Shown: piece by piece, positions 1 through 8,204 of the stretch
How positions within the stretch are numbered: the stretch's first letter is position 1
Layout of the letters: the number at the start of each line of letters is the position of its first letter
Assembly (NCBI GenBank): GCA_910579305.1
Contig: CAJTTA010000041.1
Span: 1 to 19,816 of the forward strand
Origin: an uncultured Muribaculaceae bacterium
Lineage (GTDB): Bacteria > Bacteroidota > Bacteroidia > Bacteroidales > Muribaculaceae
Direction of reading: 5' to 3'
Length of the DNA stretch: 19,816 bases
Notes under the pieces: generated by a model
Seen by the model: the letters and a program-made list of their open reading frames with translations, nothing else
Told to the model about the DNA's origin: nothing
Database searches by the model: none
Translations under genes and position numbers: made by a program

Positions 1-11
1 TTTCAAGCTGC

Positions 12-1052
12 CTATTCAACTTTTTTATAGCATTTCTTATCCCGAACTCGCGTTAATAACGACCCATGAAACATACCAGGCATTTTAAAAATTATTAGAG
101 CAACATAATCAAATGTCGAATTCGGGTTACCATTCTGACTGAGTTTTGAACACAATGTATCATAGATGCCCGGAATAGGATTGGTCGTGTTGTAATCCCC
201 GGAATATCGTTTTTCAAGTTCAGTATCTTTTAGCCACTCGGAATTTTGCTTAAGCCAGTTGTGATAGTTTTCAATATATCTGAAACCACTCCAGTTTCGC
301 TGCCCACAATAATTGTTGACAGCTTTGCTTAGTGCGGTTTCACATTTATATTGATTATTGCGGAAATCATCCGCATTGTACTGCTTGATAGGCTCAAGCG
401 TGTTGTGATATTGTAATATTGATGCCATGACATCAAAGTAATCGAATCTGGAAGAGGAGTACTTGGTTGAGTTTGCAAATTCGAGCATATGTGCATAACA
501 GGCAAGAAGACAGACACCTCCACGATTAGTATATAAATGGTGAAAGGATTCTCGTGTGCGTGGAATATTGACAGCAGGTTTCGGACTATGCAGTAGACTG
601 CGACGTGGTCCTGTACTGTCCGTCCCTTTCATAGAAAAAGCAAGAAAATCGCCACGATCAATATAATTACCGGTTGAACAGTCTAATAGATTGACGTTTA
701 GGAAATAGTTAAGATTTCCTTTGTAGGGATGAATTATTGATACAGGGAAAAGCACACGCATGACTTGATCCTGTCCACGGTCGGTGATATCGCTGATTGA
801 TTTTACGTTTCCATATCGGTTACCGTCGGCATCAATACTCTCCGGATGAAGTGTATATTTTGTGTCATCGTAAAGAAAGGTAACGAATTGGTGTTTGTTC
901 GGGTTTTCAAGATTATATGTTACGTCAATACCGATGTATTCTACCCCATCTTTAACAATTCCAAAAATGAGGCTTGAATTAATTATACGGTCAGAAGCAA
1001 GAATATTTGAATTAATAAACAGAAGAAATAGAAAAAATAATGTTCGAACCAT
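12..1052 (-). CDS. Secreted protein of unknown function
   Basis: I do not recognise this 346-residue protein. It starts with a hydrophobic signal peptide (about residues 1-19, ending LAS), so it is exported across the inner membrane; no lipobox cysteine is present. Residues about 25-145 look beta-rich. The C-terminal half is richer in polar and aromatic residues and holds six of the seven cysteines (125, 181, 185, 237, 249, 301, 341). A Cys-containing segment (GGVCLLACYAHMLEF, 178-192) and a late His (GMFHGSLLTRV, 326-336) loosely recall the Cys and His blocks of papain/C39-type peptidases; this is a weak resemblance, not an assignment. The reading frame is intact from ATG to TAG. The gene is visibly more A+T-rich than its neighbours, which may mean recent acquisition. 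It has its own promoter at 1134-1165 and appears monocistronic within the window. Confidence 0.75.
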   Translation of the reverse strand: MVRTLFFLFLLFINSNILASDRIINSSLIFGIVKDGVEYIGIDVTYNLENPNKHQFVTFLYDDTKYTLHPESIDADGNRYGNVKSISDITDRGQDQVMRVLFPVSIIHPYKGNLNYFLNVNLLDCSTGNYIDRGDFLAFSMKGTDSTGPRRSLLHSPKPAVNIPRTRESFHHLYTNRGGVCLLACYAHMLEFANSTKYSSSRFDYFDVMASILQYHNTLEPIKQYNADDFRNNQYKCETALSKAVNNYCGQRNWSGFRYIENYHNWLKQNSEWLKDTELEKRYSGDYNTTNPIPGIYDTLCSKLSQNGNPNSTFDYVALIIFKMPGMFHGSLLTRVRDKKCYKKVE

Positions 1053-1133
1053 TACGATAGATAGGTTTAATATATTAACTTAGTGTTTAAAATAAACTGT
1101 TATATGTTGTGCGGTGTATGTGTAACTCTTTCA

Positions 1134-1165
1134 CAAAGTTAGTCGTAATTCACAGCATATGCAAG
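1134..1165 (-). promoter_or_regulatory. Bacteroidota-type promoter for the orphan secreted protein
   Basis: On the minus strand, -7 element TAACTTTG (1141 down to 1134) with CTTG (1165 down to 1162) exactly 20 bp upstream, one base off the -33 consensus TTTG. Predicted transcription start is near 1128, giving a leader of about 75 nt before the ATG at 1052. Confidence 0.65.
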
Positions 1166-1260
1166 GATTTGACTGGAAATCTTATCGGAAATATGCCGAT
1201 CTCTGCAATGGAGAACCGTCTGAGCATTATCTCTGTTACTAATAAATGTATAAGAAATAA

Positions 1261-1293
1261 CAAAGGAGAGAACCGCATTGGCTCTCTCCTTTG
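1261..1293 (-). terminator. Rho-independent-like terminator after secDF
   Basis: Perfect 11-bp inverted repeat: CAAAGGAGAGA (1261-1271) and TCTCTCCTTTG (1283-1293) with an 11-nt loop. In the minus (secDF) direction it is followed by a T-rich stretch (TTATTTCTTAT). It lies 22 bp past the secDF stop codon, so it most likely ends that transcript. Confidence 0.75.
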
Positions 1294-1315
1294 GCTATTT
1301 TGGCTCAATAGATAA

Positions 1316-4306
1316 TTATCGGGTGAGTCGCTGTGAGGCTGCGGCCTTGGCGGCAGCTGCCTTTCCATCGTTCTTCTTGCGGGTCATCACTGCATAGGCT
1401 ATGGGAGCGGCAAGGAAGATTGAGCAGAAGGTGCCCACGATTACGCCGAATATCATAGCGAATGTGAATGAGCGGATAGTGTCGCCGCCGAGGATGAATA
1501 TGCACAGAAGCACAAGGAGGGTGGAGAAAGAGGTCATCACCGTACGGGTGAGAGTCGCATTCAGAGAGTTATTGAAGACGGTCTTCTTGTCTTCACGGGG
1601 GTAGAGTTTGAGCACTTCGCGAATACGGTCGAACACTACCACGGTATCGTTTATCTGATAACCGATTATAGTGAGCACAGCTGCAATGAAGCTCTGGTCG
1701 ATCTCCATGGAGAAGGGCAGGAAGCCCCAGCATATGGAGTAGAAGCCAATGATGAGGAAAGCTGTCATGGCCACGGCTGCAACAGCGCCGATGGAGAAGG
1801 CTATGTTGCGGAAGCGGAGCAGGATGTAGAGGAACATGCATATCACTGCTATGGTCACGGCTATCATTGCGTCGGCCTTCATGTCATCGGCCACGGCCGC
1901 GCCCACTTTCTGGATTGACACTATGCCAAGTTGCTCATTGGCTATGGCGAAGTCCTTCTCATTCATGAGTTTTCCGCCCACAGTGAGCTGAGGCTTGAGG
2001 CCGGTGTAGAGCAGAGAGGTGATTTCTGCGTCGACATCTTCGGCGGGATCGTTGATGCGATAGTTGGTGGAGATACGCACCTTCTGATTGTTGTCGATGG
2101 TGATGACGCTCAGGCCCACAGGCTCGTTGATGCCGTGTTTGGCATTAGCCTGGTTAAACACATTGCTCAACTGGTTCTTGATATCCTCGGTGTTGACGTC
2201 CTTCTGGAATGCCACTACATAGTTGCGGCCTCCGGAGAAGTCGATGCCCTGGTTCATGCCTCGGGTGAAGAGTGATACCACGCTGACAGCGAAGAGTAAG
2301 AGCCATATGATGTTGGCTACTTTGGCTTTGCCAAGGAAGTTGATCCTGGTGTTGGCCAGGAATGAGCGGGAGATGGGGGTGGAGAAGCTCATTGATGAGC
2401 AACGTCCGTTCTTGGTGATGAGATCGAAGGCGATGCGGGTGAGGAACACGGCGGTAAAGAAGCTGCACACCAGGCCTATGATAAGAGTGGTGGCAAATCC
2501 CTTGATGGGGCCGGAACCGAAGAGCAGCAGAATCACACCTGTGATGATGGAGGTGAGATTGCCGTCGAATATTGCGGAGAAGGCATTGGAGTAACCGTCG
2601 GTGATAGCTGCGCGCAGCTTCTTGCCGGCACGCATCTCTTCCTTGGTGCGCTCGAATATGAGCACGTTGGCATCGACTGCCATGCCGAGGGCAAGCACGA
2701 TACCTGCTATGCCGGAGAGTGTGAGCACTGCCTGGATGGAGGCCAGTATGCCCATGGTGAAATAGAGGTTGAGCATGAGGGCCACGTTGGTGACCAGGCC
2801 GGGTATCACACCATATATCATGATCATGAAGATCATGAGGAGCACGAGGGCCACGATGAAGCTGGTGAAGCCGGCTTCGATTGACTGCTGGCCGAGTGAG
2901 GGGCCGATCACTTCCTGGCTTTCTACGCGTACTTTCACGTCCATCTTGCCGCTCTTGAGGAGGTTGGCGAGATCATTGGCCTCTTCGGGAGTGAAGTTGC
3001 CGGTGATTTCAGATGAACCTCCGGTGATTACGGAAGTGACGTTGGGATAGGAGTAGACATTATCGTCGAGCACGATCGCGATGGAGCGTCCCAGATTGTT
3101 CTTGGTGATAGTGGCCCAGTCGCGCGCGCCCTTGTCGCTCATGCGCATGTTGACGGTGGAGCCTTTCATGTTGTCGAAGTCGGATGAGGCGCTTACCACT
3201 GCGTCGCCTTCGAGCTGAGGCTCACCCTTGAGGGCGATGAGCTTGAAGTAGTCTTTTGTGAGGGGCTTGCCATTGCGCTTCATTATTACCTTGCCGGCCT
3301 TGTCGCGCTGCTCTACGGGCTGAGGGGCGTTCTCCCAGCGGAGCTTGAGGTTGGAGGGAAGAATGCGGGCAGCAAGGTCGGAATTGATTATTGCGTTGAC
3401 GGCAGCGGTATCCTCGCGGGCCACCATGCCCATTATGGGGCCGTTGGCGCTGGCGCCGAGAAGGGCCTGGAGGTCGTTGGCGGCAGCCTGGGGGGTGGCT
3501 GTGCGATATTCGGCAGAGAGCTGCATGATGGCAGGGTATATCTCGTCTGCGTTGTATACCTCGTAGAATTCCAGGTTGGCGCTCGATTGCAGGATTCTGG
3601 TCATCTGCTCCGGTTCTTTCACGCCGGGCAGCTCAAGGAGAATCTGGCCGCGCTTGTCCTGAAGTTTCTGTATGTTGGGGCTTACGACGCCGAATTTGTC
3701 TATACGGTTGCGGAAGATGTTGAATGCGTCATCCACCTGGCTCTCCACCTGGCTCTCCAGCGCGCGTGCCACTTCGGCATTGGAGGAAGAGCCTGTGAGC
3801 TTGCCAAGGAATTCACCCTCACGCACAAAGAGGCCGGCCATGGTGCCTTCCTGGAAGGTGGCGGCAAATTTGCTGATAAAGTCTTTGTCGGAGGGCTTGA
3901 TGCCGGGAGTGGTGTACTCACCCTGGGGAAGCACTTTCTTTATAGCGGCATCGATTTTGGTCAAGGCAGCCTCGTTTCTTGAGTAGGAGCGGAGTACATC
4001 GGTGGTGGGCACCTCAAGCACGAGGTTCATGCCTCCCTTGAGGTCGAGGCCGAGGCCTATCTCCATTTTCTTAACTTGCCCGTAAGTATAGCCGAGATAG
4101 ACTTTCTCGTTTTCCAGAGAGTCCATGAAGGCTTTTCGGGAGTCCTTGTAGTTTTTGTTGGCAGCATCTTTGGTCTTGGCGATTGCTGCGGCATAACGGT
4201 CGGCCTCCTCCTCATATTTCTGAGTGACAAAGGAGAACGAGATGTAGAAGCCGCAAATCAAAATCAGGAGAACCGCGATAGTGCCGATAAACCCTTTGTT
4301 TTGCAT
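1316..4306 (-). CDS. secDF: Fused protein-export membrane protein SecDF
   Basis: SecD and SecF are accessory subunits of the Sec translocon that use the proton gradient to pull proteins out on the periplasmic side. Here they form one 996-residue chain, the usual Bacteroidota form. SecD half: N-terminal membrane helix (about 5-27), GLDLKGG at 86-92, a large periplasmic region to about 475, then a helix cluster with MAVDANVLIFER (542-553) and FDGN (580-583). SecF half: a new first helix around 664-681, GIDFSGG at 687-693, a periplasmic domain to about 800, and NDTVVVFDRIRE (886-897) in the membrane domain. These are the family's signature motifs, including the conserved Asp residues in the membrane. 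The charged Ala/Lys tail (about 976-996) is cytoplasmic. ATG start; the gene is flanked by a promoter candidate upstream and a clear hairpin downstream, so it is probably transcribed alone. Confidence 0.97.
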   Translation of the reverse strand: MQNKGFIGTIAVLLILICGFYISFSFVTQKYEEEADRYAAAIAKTKDAANKNYKDSRKAFMDSLENEKVYLGYTYGQVKKMEIGLGLDLKGGMNLVLEVPTTDVLRSYSRNEAALTKIDAAIKKVLPQGEYTTPGIKPSDKDFISKFAATFQEGTMAGLFVREGEFLGKLTGSSSNAEVARALESQVESQVDDAFNIFRNRIDKFGVVSPNIQKLQDKRGQILLELPGVKEPEQMTRILQSSANLEFYEVYNADEIYPAIMQLSAEYRTATPQAAANDLQALLGASANGPIMGMVAREDTAAVNAIINSDLAARILPSNLKLRWENAPQPVEQRDKAGKVIMKRNGKPLTKDYFKLIALKGEPQLEGDAVVSASSDFDNMKGSTVNMRMSDKGARDWATITKNNLGRSIAIVLDDNVYSYPNVTSVITGGSSEITGNFTPEEANDLANLLKSGKMDVKVRVESQEVIGPSLGQQSIEAGFTSFIVALVLLMIFMIMIYGVIPGLVTNVALMLNLYFTMGILASIQAVLTLSGIAGIVLALGMAVDANVLIFERTKEEMRAGKKLRAAITDGYSNAFSAIFDGNLTSIITGVILLLFGSGPIKGFATTLIIGLVCSFFTAVFLTRIAFDLITKNGRCSSMSFSTPISRSFLANTRINFLGKAKVANIIWLLLFAVSVVSLFTRGMNQGIDFSGGRNYVVAFQKDVNTEDIKNQLSNVFNQANAKHGINEPVGLSVITIDNNQKVRISTNYRINDPAEDVDAEITSLLYTGLKPQLTVGGKLMNEKDFAIANEQLGIVSIQKVGAAVADDMKADAMIAVTIAVICMFLYILLRFRNIAFSIGAVAAVAMTAFLIIGFYSICWGFLPFSMEIDQSFIAAVLTIIGYQINDTVVVFDRIREVLKLYPREDKKTVFNNSLNATLTRTVMTSFSTLLVLLCIFILGGDTIRSFTFAMIFGVIVGTFCSIFLAAPIAYAVMTRKKNDGKAAAAKAAASQRLTR

Positions 4307-4371
4307 TGCTGTTAATCAGTTAATTTTTATTTATTTTCTTATTAATCAGAATAGAGAAAAATATCAGCTTG

Positions 4372-4379
4372 CAAATATA
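4372..4379 (-). promoter_or_regulatory. Putative -7 element for secDF
   Basis: Minus-strand TATATTTG matches TAnnTTTG exactly. It would start transcription near 4366, about 60 nt before the secDF ATG. No convincing TTTG -33 element is seen 19-21 bp upstream, so this is weaker than the other promoters here. Confidence 0.45.
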
Positions 4380-4448
4380 GCAGTTTTTTTTGAGCTGTGA
4401 GGCATGAAAGCATGAAAAAACGCGAAAAATGGCGAAACACTGCCTCTG

Positions 4449-4515
4449 ATAGCCTTGAAAATTCGTTCTCTCGGGTGCTTTTGCCGATTAATGTCAAGGC
4501 TATGTCGCATATGCG
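4449..4515. repeat. Inverted repeat plus adjacent palindrome in the divergent control region
   Basis: ATAGCCTTGA (4449-4458) and TCAAGGCTAT (4494-4503) are exact reverse complements with a 35-bp spacer. Two bases further on is CGCATATGCG (4506-4515), a perfect palindrome. The pair could be a regulator binding site or a cruciform; neither is shown by sequence alone. Confidence 0.45.
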
Positions 4516-4629
4516 TTAAATAATATTTCATCATATGGGAATTATGTGTGCGACCCGCAATCAGGCATGATTATTTAAAAAATCCTCTTTTTTTGCGTGT
4601 GTGGCAGTGTGTGGTTCACGATAAATTGT

Positions 4630-4637
4630 TACTTTTG
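4630..4637 (+). promoter_or_regulatory. Putative promoter for the endonuclease pair
   Basis: TACTTTTG matches the -7 consensus TAnnTTTG exactly. The start of transcription would be near 4643, about 28 nt before the ATG at 4671. At the 20-bp position upstream only AGTG is found, so the -33 element is poor. Confidence 0.5.
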
Positions 4638-4670
4638 CAATCCGTAAATTTTCACTACAGATAATACTCT

Positions 4671-6023
4671 ATGAAAACCTCATTTAAATTCTCTCTGTTG
4701 CTTGCCTGGATATGTGCTCCGTTGGCTATGCTTGCAGAGGTTCCCGACGGCTATTACGACGCCTGTGCGGGTAAGACCAAGAGCGCTCTTAAGAGTCAGC
4801 TCCATACTATACTGAAGAATCACAAGCGCATAAGCTATGATGGCTTGTGGGCTGCTTTTGTGGATACCGATGTGGCTCCTGATGGTGATTACTGGTGGGA
4901 TATATATACCTTTGAGAAAGTGAAAACGTCTTCTCATAACGGTATGAACAGGGAGCATTCTTTCCCCAAATCATGGTGGGGCGGCAACAAGAATGACGCT
5001 TATTCCGACATAGTGCATCTCATGCCGGTGAATGAATGGGCCAATAATGACCGCAGTAATCATCCTTATGCCGAGGTGGAGACGGAGAGGGCTCCTAATT
5101 ATCGTTGCCCGTCGCCAAATTATAAGCTCGGTTCGCCTAAGAGCGGAATGGGTGGCGGCGACAATATTGTGTTTGAGCCGGCCGATGAGTTCAAGGGTGA
5201 TCTCGCGCGCACATATTTCTATATGGTGACATGTTACCAGGATCTCACATGGAGCAATGAAGGATTGCGCACGGTCGCGCAGGGTGTGTATCCCACTCTC
5301 CAGCCTTGGGCCCTGGAGATGCTGCTGCGCTGGCACAGGAATGATCCTGTGAGCGACAAGGAGCGCAGTCGCAACGATGGTGTCTATGCCCGCCAGAACA
5401 ACAGAAATCCTTTTATAGACCATCCGGAGATGGTGGAGCACATATGGGGCACTCTTATGGATGAGCCATGGCAGGACGGAGAAGGCCCCGTAGGCCCCGG
5501 CCCTATTGAGCCTGCAGGCCCTGCCGAGCTGACTTCGCCGGTGGACGCCGATATTATCTCTTTCGGGATGCTGGAGCCAGAAGAGTCATCCCTGCATGTG
5601 ATCCCTGTGCTTGGAAGCGGTTTCACCTCTCCGGTGACGGCCCGGATCTCGGGCCCGGATGCGGATATGTATTCCATGCTGATAGGCACGGCTCCGCTCC
5701 AGACTCTTTCCCTGCCTGCCGCGGAGATTAATTCTCAGGACGGATGCTATATCACGGTGAGATACATGCCGGTCGAGGAGAGTGAGGCTGAGGCTATGCA
5801 TGTGGCCACTCTCACGCTTTCGGGCAAAGATCTTGAAGAGGATGTAGCTGTGCGCCTTGAGGGTAATTGCAAGTCGGCGTCGATAGCGTTGCCTGCGGTA
5901 ACGGATGATGCCGATGCCCGTTACTTCACGATAGACGGACGCATGCTTCCGGGTCGACCATCTGCTTCCGGCATATATATAATGGTAAAGGGAGGATGTT
6001 CATATAAATATACGCAGAGATAA
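4671..6023 (+). CDS. Secreted endonuclease I family nuclease, copy 1
   Basis: A 450-residue nuclease of the EndA/NucM (endonuclease I, His-Me finger) family, which cuts DNA and sometimes RNA outside the cytoplasm using a divalent metal. Residues 1-22 form a signal peptide. The catalytic domain spans about 25-265: NREHSFPKSWWGG (93-105, presumed catalytic His96), a conserved Asn/Arg/Ser stretch ending DRSN (127-130), GDLARTYFYM (176-185) and NRNPFIDHPE (244-253), all family hallmarks. A Gly/Pro-rich linker (about 268-284) leads to a beta-sandwich region (about 285-405). The last 30 or so residues (FTIDGR ... GIYIMVKGG) resemble a T9SS type A sorting domain, suggesting surface display or release. 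Family members in enterobacteria are only about 230 residues, so the C-terminal half is extra. Its stop overlaps the start of the next gene by one base, so the two are probably translationally coupled. Likely roles are nutrient scavenging or DNA clearance. Confidence 0.9.
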   Translation: MKTSFKFSLLLAWICAPLAMLAEVPDGYYDACAGKTKSALKSQLHTILKNHKRISYDGLWAAFVDTDVAPDGDYWWDIYTFEKVKTSSHNGMNREHSFPKSWWGGNKNDAYSDIVHLMPVNEWANNDRSNHPYAEVETERAPNYRCPSPNYKLGSPKSGMGGGDNIVFEPADEFKGDLARTYFYMVTCYQDLTWSNEGLRTVAQGVYPTLQPWALEMLLRWHRNDPVSDKERSRNDGVYARQNNRNPFIDHPEMVEHIWGTLMDEPWQDGEGPVGPGPIEPAGPAELTSPVDADIISFGMLEPEESSLHVIPVLGSGFTSPVTARISGPDADMYSMLIGTAPLQTLSLPAAEINSQDGCYITVRYMPVEESEAEAMHVATLTLSGKDLEEDVAVRLEGNCKSASIALPAVTDDADARYFTIDGRMLPGRPSASGIYIMVKGGCSYKYTQR

Positions 6024-7702
6024 TGAAGTGTATAATAAGTGGAGTGTTGCTGCTGTGTGGCATCCTTTCGTTGTGCGCGGATATTCCCGCAGGCTACTAT
6101 CAGCGCCTTGACGGAAAGAAGAGGGAGGCTCTTAAGACAGCGACGTTCCAGACGGTGAGGCCACACACTGTGGTGACCTATAATAGTCTCTTCCCTCAGC
6201 AGTTTCCCAAGACAGACGTGTATCCTGAGCTCTATCAGGGTCAGCGCAGATGGTGGGAGATGTATTCCGATATGGTCTTTTTTGTCTCTCGCGGATGGAG
6301 CGGCATGAATCGCGAACATTCATTCCCGAAGTCGTGGTGGGGCGGAGACCAGAATGAGGCTTATACAGATCTGAATCACCTTTATCCGAGTGAATCGGCA
6401 GCCAATATGGCCAAGAGTAATTATCCTCTCGGCGAGGTTCAGACTCCCCTTTTCGACAATGGCGTGACCACAGTGGGTTATGCCTATGCGGGGATGGGAG
6501 GAGGAGCCGCGCAGGTGTTTGAACCTGCCGATGAATATAAGGGTGATTTTGCCCGTACGTACTTCTATATGGCCACTTGTTATCAGGACTATACGTGGAA
6601 GTATACCTATATGGTGCAGGATGGAGCTTATCCTACTCTGCGTCCATGGGCATATGAGATGCTGCTCGACTGGGCACGCCGTGATCCTGTGAGCCAGAAG
6701 GAAGTCATGCGTAATGAAGCTGTGTATCAGATTCAGGGCAACCGCAATCCGTTTATCGATTTTCCCGAGCTTGCCGAATATATATGGGGCACGCGCACGG
6801 ATGAGATATTTTATATAAGCGAGCAGGGAGGCAATGTTACTCCGCCCATAGAGGGGGATCCCGAGCTGTTCGCACCCATCGACGGGTCTTCACTGGATAT
6901 GGGCGAGGTGGCAGTAGGCAAGTCGCAAGAGGTGGAATTGCTTGTCAATGGCGTGAATCTTACGTCATCTTTGTCGGTGCGTGTCACTGGTACGGACAGG
7001 GCTATGTTTGCGCTTAATACAAATGCTATTCCCGCCTCGCAGGTGAATAGCGATGCAGGCTATCGTCTCTCGGTGCGCTATACGCCGGAGTCTGTAGGAG
7101 AGCATACGGCTGCCATTACATTATATGACGGTGGTTTCCCCGACGGACAAACCGTGCATGTTGATCTGCATGGTCAGGCTTTCCCCGTGCCTCATCTCAC
7201 TGCACTCACTGCATTGCCCCCGGAGAATCTTACGGCTGACAGCTATGTGGCCCGCTGGAATGCGCCCGAGGGCTCGGAAGTCGTGGATTATTACATGGTG
7301 AATCGCACGCGTTATCTGCCCTCGGGCCCTGTCACCACACGCCTTGCGGCGGAAGATGCGTTTCTTGAGATAGACGGGCGAGAGGCGGATGTGGATGAAA
7401 GCTACACGGTGCAGAGCGTGCGTTTGGGCTACGAAAGTCCTGTCAGCAATGTCATCACCATCTCATCGGGCAGCGTGTTGCTTCCAGGGGCGCCGGAGCC
7501 TTTCTGGGCTGTAGGCATGCCGGGAGGGGTGCGCTTGATGACCTCCGGCATAAGTCGTAATGTGACCATAGTGCACGCTTCGGGCATAGTTGTGAGGAAG
7601 CTGCCTGAAGCGGCGTCGGGAGAGATCATCAGCTTGCCTGCCGGTGTCTATTTTATAAGTGCTGACGGAAGCCCGCGTCCGGTCAAAGTACTTGTAAATT
7701 AA
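6023..7702 (+). CDS. Secreted endonuclease I family nuclease, copy 2
   Basis: A 559-residue paralogue of the preceding gene. Signal peptide about 1-19, mature start near DIPAGYY. The nuclease domain (about 22-262) keeps NREHSFPKSWWGG (96-108, presumed catalytic His99), GDFARTYFYM (174-183) and NRNPFIDFPE (240-249), so activity is expected to be intact. The segment after the catalytic His differs from copy 1 (NHLYPSESAANMAKSNYP versus VHLMPVNEWANNDRSNHP), and the loop before GMGGG is rearranged, so substrate preference may differ. C-terminal to the nuclease come a beta-sandwich of the Hydin/choice-of-anchor kind (about 277-387), an FN3-like module absent from copy 1 (about 390-478), and a T9SS-like tail with LPAGVYFIS near the end. 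ATG overlaps the previous stop (TAATG), so it is co-transcribed. The pair looks like an old tandem duplication followed by domain gain or loss. Confidence 0.9.
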   Translation: MKCIISGVLLLCGILSLCADIPAGYYQRLDGKKREALKTATFQTVRPHTVVTYNSLFPQQFPKTDVYPELYQGQRRWWEMYSDMVFFVSRGWSGMNREHSFPKSWWGGDQNEAYTDLNHLYPSESAANMAKSNYPLGEVQTPLFDNGVTTVGYAYAGMGGGAAQVFEPADEYKGDFARTYFYMATCYQDYTWKYTYMVQDGAYPTLRPWAYEMLLDWARRDPVSQKEVMRNEAVYQIQGNRNPFIDFPELAEYIWGTRTDEIFYISEQGGNVTPPIEGDPELFAPIDGSSLDMGEVAVGKSQEVELLVNGVNLTSSLSVRVTGTDRAMFALNTNAIPASQVNSDAGYRLSVRYTPESVGEHTAAITLYDGGFPDGQTVHVDLHGQAFPVPHLTALTALPPENLTADSYVARWNAPEGSEVVDYYMVNRTRYLPSGPVTTRLAAEDAFLEIDGREADVDESYTVQSVRLGYESPVSNVITISSGSVLLPGAPEPFWAVGMPGGVRLMTSGISRNVTIVHASGIVVRKLPEAASGEIISLPAGVYFISADGSPRPVKVLVN

Positions 7703-7703
7703 G

Positions 7704-7756
7704 GCAGGAAATGCACAAGTAATGCCTCTGTGTGCAGAAATACGCACTTTTCCTGC
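7704..7756 (+). terminator. Possible hairpin terminator after the endonuclease pair
   Basis: Nested inverted repeats: GCAGGAAA (7704-7711) with TTTCCTGC (7749-7756), and TGCACA (7712-7717) with TGTGCA (7731-7736). An alternative short hairpin GTGTG/CGCAC runs directly into TTTTCC. Position just after the stop codon and before the acpP promoter fits a terminator, but the stem is interrupted and the T tract is short. Confidence 0.35.
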
Positions 7757-7763
7757 TGAAAAA

Positions 7764-7795
7764 TTTCCGTATCTCAGAGAAAATTATTTACTTTG
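7764..7795 (+). promoter_or_regulatory. Promoter for acpP-fabF
   Basis: TTTC (7764-7767), 20 bp, then TTACTTTG (7788-7795): each element is one base off the Bacteroidota consensus (TTTG and TAnnTTTG) and the spacing is ideal. Transcription would start near 7801, leaving a leader of about 49 nt before the acpP ATG at 7850. Confidence 0.6.
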
Positions 7796-7849
7796 CACTC
7801 TGAAAATAACACAATAAAGAAATATTCACCCCAAAATCATTTTAGCATC

Positions 7850-8086
7850 ATGTCTGAAATAGCTGCAAAAGTAAAGGAAATCATCGTAGACAAACTCAGC
7901 GTAGATGAAAACGAAGTAGTAGAAACCGCTGAATTCTCAAAGGATCTCGGCGCAGACTCTCTTGACACTGTTGAGCTCATCATGGAGTTTGAGAAGGTTT
8001 TCGATCTGCAGATTCCTGAAGAAGAGGCAGAGAAGATCGCCACAGTAGGTGATGCCATCGCCTATATCGAGGCCAACAAGAAATAA
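7850..8086 (+). CDS. acpP: Acyl carrier protein
   Basis: A 78-residue acidic four-helix protein that carries growing acyl chains, as thioesters on a 4'-phosphopantetheine arm, through type II fatty acid synthesis in the cytoplasm. The attachment site is Ser37 in the motif GADSLDTVELIMEFE (34-48), and the surrounding acidic helix II is the usual docking surface for partner enzymes. The length equals the family norm. I chose the ATG at 7850 because the protein then begins MSEIAAKVKEII as in relatives; an in-frame TTG at 7793 would lie inside the promoter and add an unrelated N-terminus. It is followed by fabF, whose product uses it as substrate carrier. Confidence 0.97.
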   Translation: MSEIAAKVKEIIVDKLSVDENEVVETAEFSKDLGADSLDTVELIMEFEKVFDLQIPEEEAEKIATVGDAIAYIEANKK

Positions 8087-8139
8087 GCCATCCCCCTATT
8101 TAAAAGCACGCAAGCGCACAGGGCAGGCCATCCGTGAGA

Positions 8140-8184
8140 AGAGCTGAGGCTCTCCCCTGACGGCGGCTTAGCGCAGTGCGCCGC
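8140..8184 (+). other. Two small hairpins in the acpP-fabF gap
   Basis: The 118-bp gap holds AGAGC/GCTCT (8140-8153, 4-nt loop) and GCGGC/GCCGC (8163-8184, 12-nt loop). Neither is followed by a T tract, so full termination is unlikely. They may attenuate, mark RNA processing or stabilise the abundant acpP message; this is an inference. Confidence 0.35.
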
Positions 8185-8204
8185 GTGTGCATATATACCT
8201 TTAT

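Larger units (their letters stand above)
4307..4670. other. Divergent intergenic control region between secDF and the endonuclease pair
   Basis: This 364-bp gap contains no plausible gene. It holds outward-facing -7 elements at 4372-4379 (minus) and 4630-4637 (plus). Between them lie a perfect 10-bp inverted repeat (ATAGCCTTGA at 4449-4458, TCAAGGCTAT at 4494-4503), a 10-bp palindrome CGCATATGCG (4506-4515), and a small AATCA/TGATT hairpin (4559-4572). The repeats sit where an operator could affect either promoter, but function is unproven. Confidence 0.5.

Noticed and set aside
2223..3982. Several 90-130 codon open frames antisense to secDF
   Set aside because: secDF coding signal and motifs are continuous across them; the antisense frames encode Arg/Met-rich, unrecognisable sequence.
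4971..5441. 156-codon frame antisense to endonuclease copy 1
   Set aside because: Overlaps conserved nuclease motifs on the plus strand; no independent evidence.
7793..7849. In-frame upstream extension of acpP from a TTG
   Set aside because: It would start inside the -7 element and add 19 residues not found in acyl carrier proteins; ATG 7850 gives the standard 78-residue protein.
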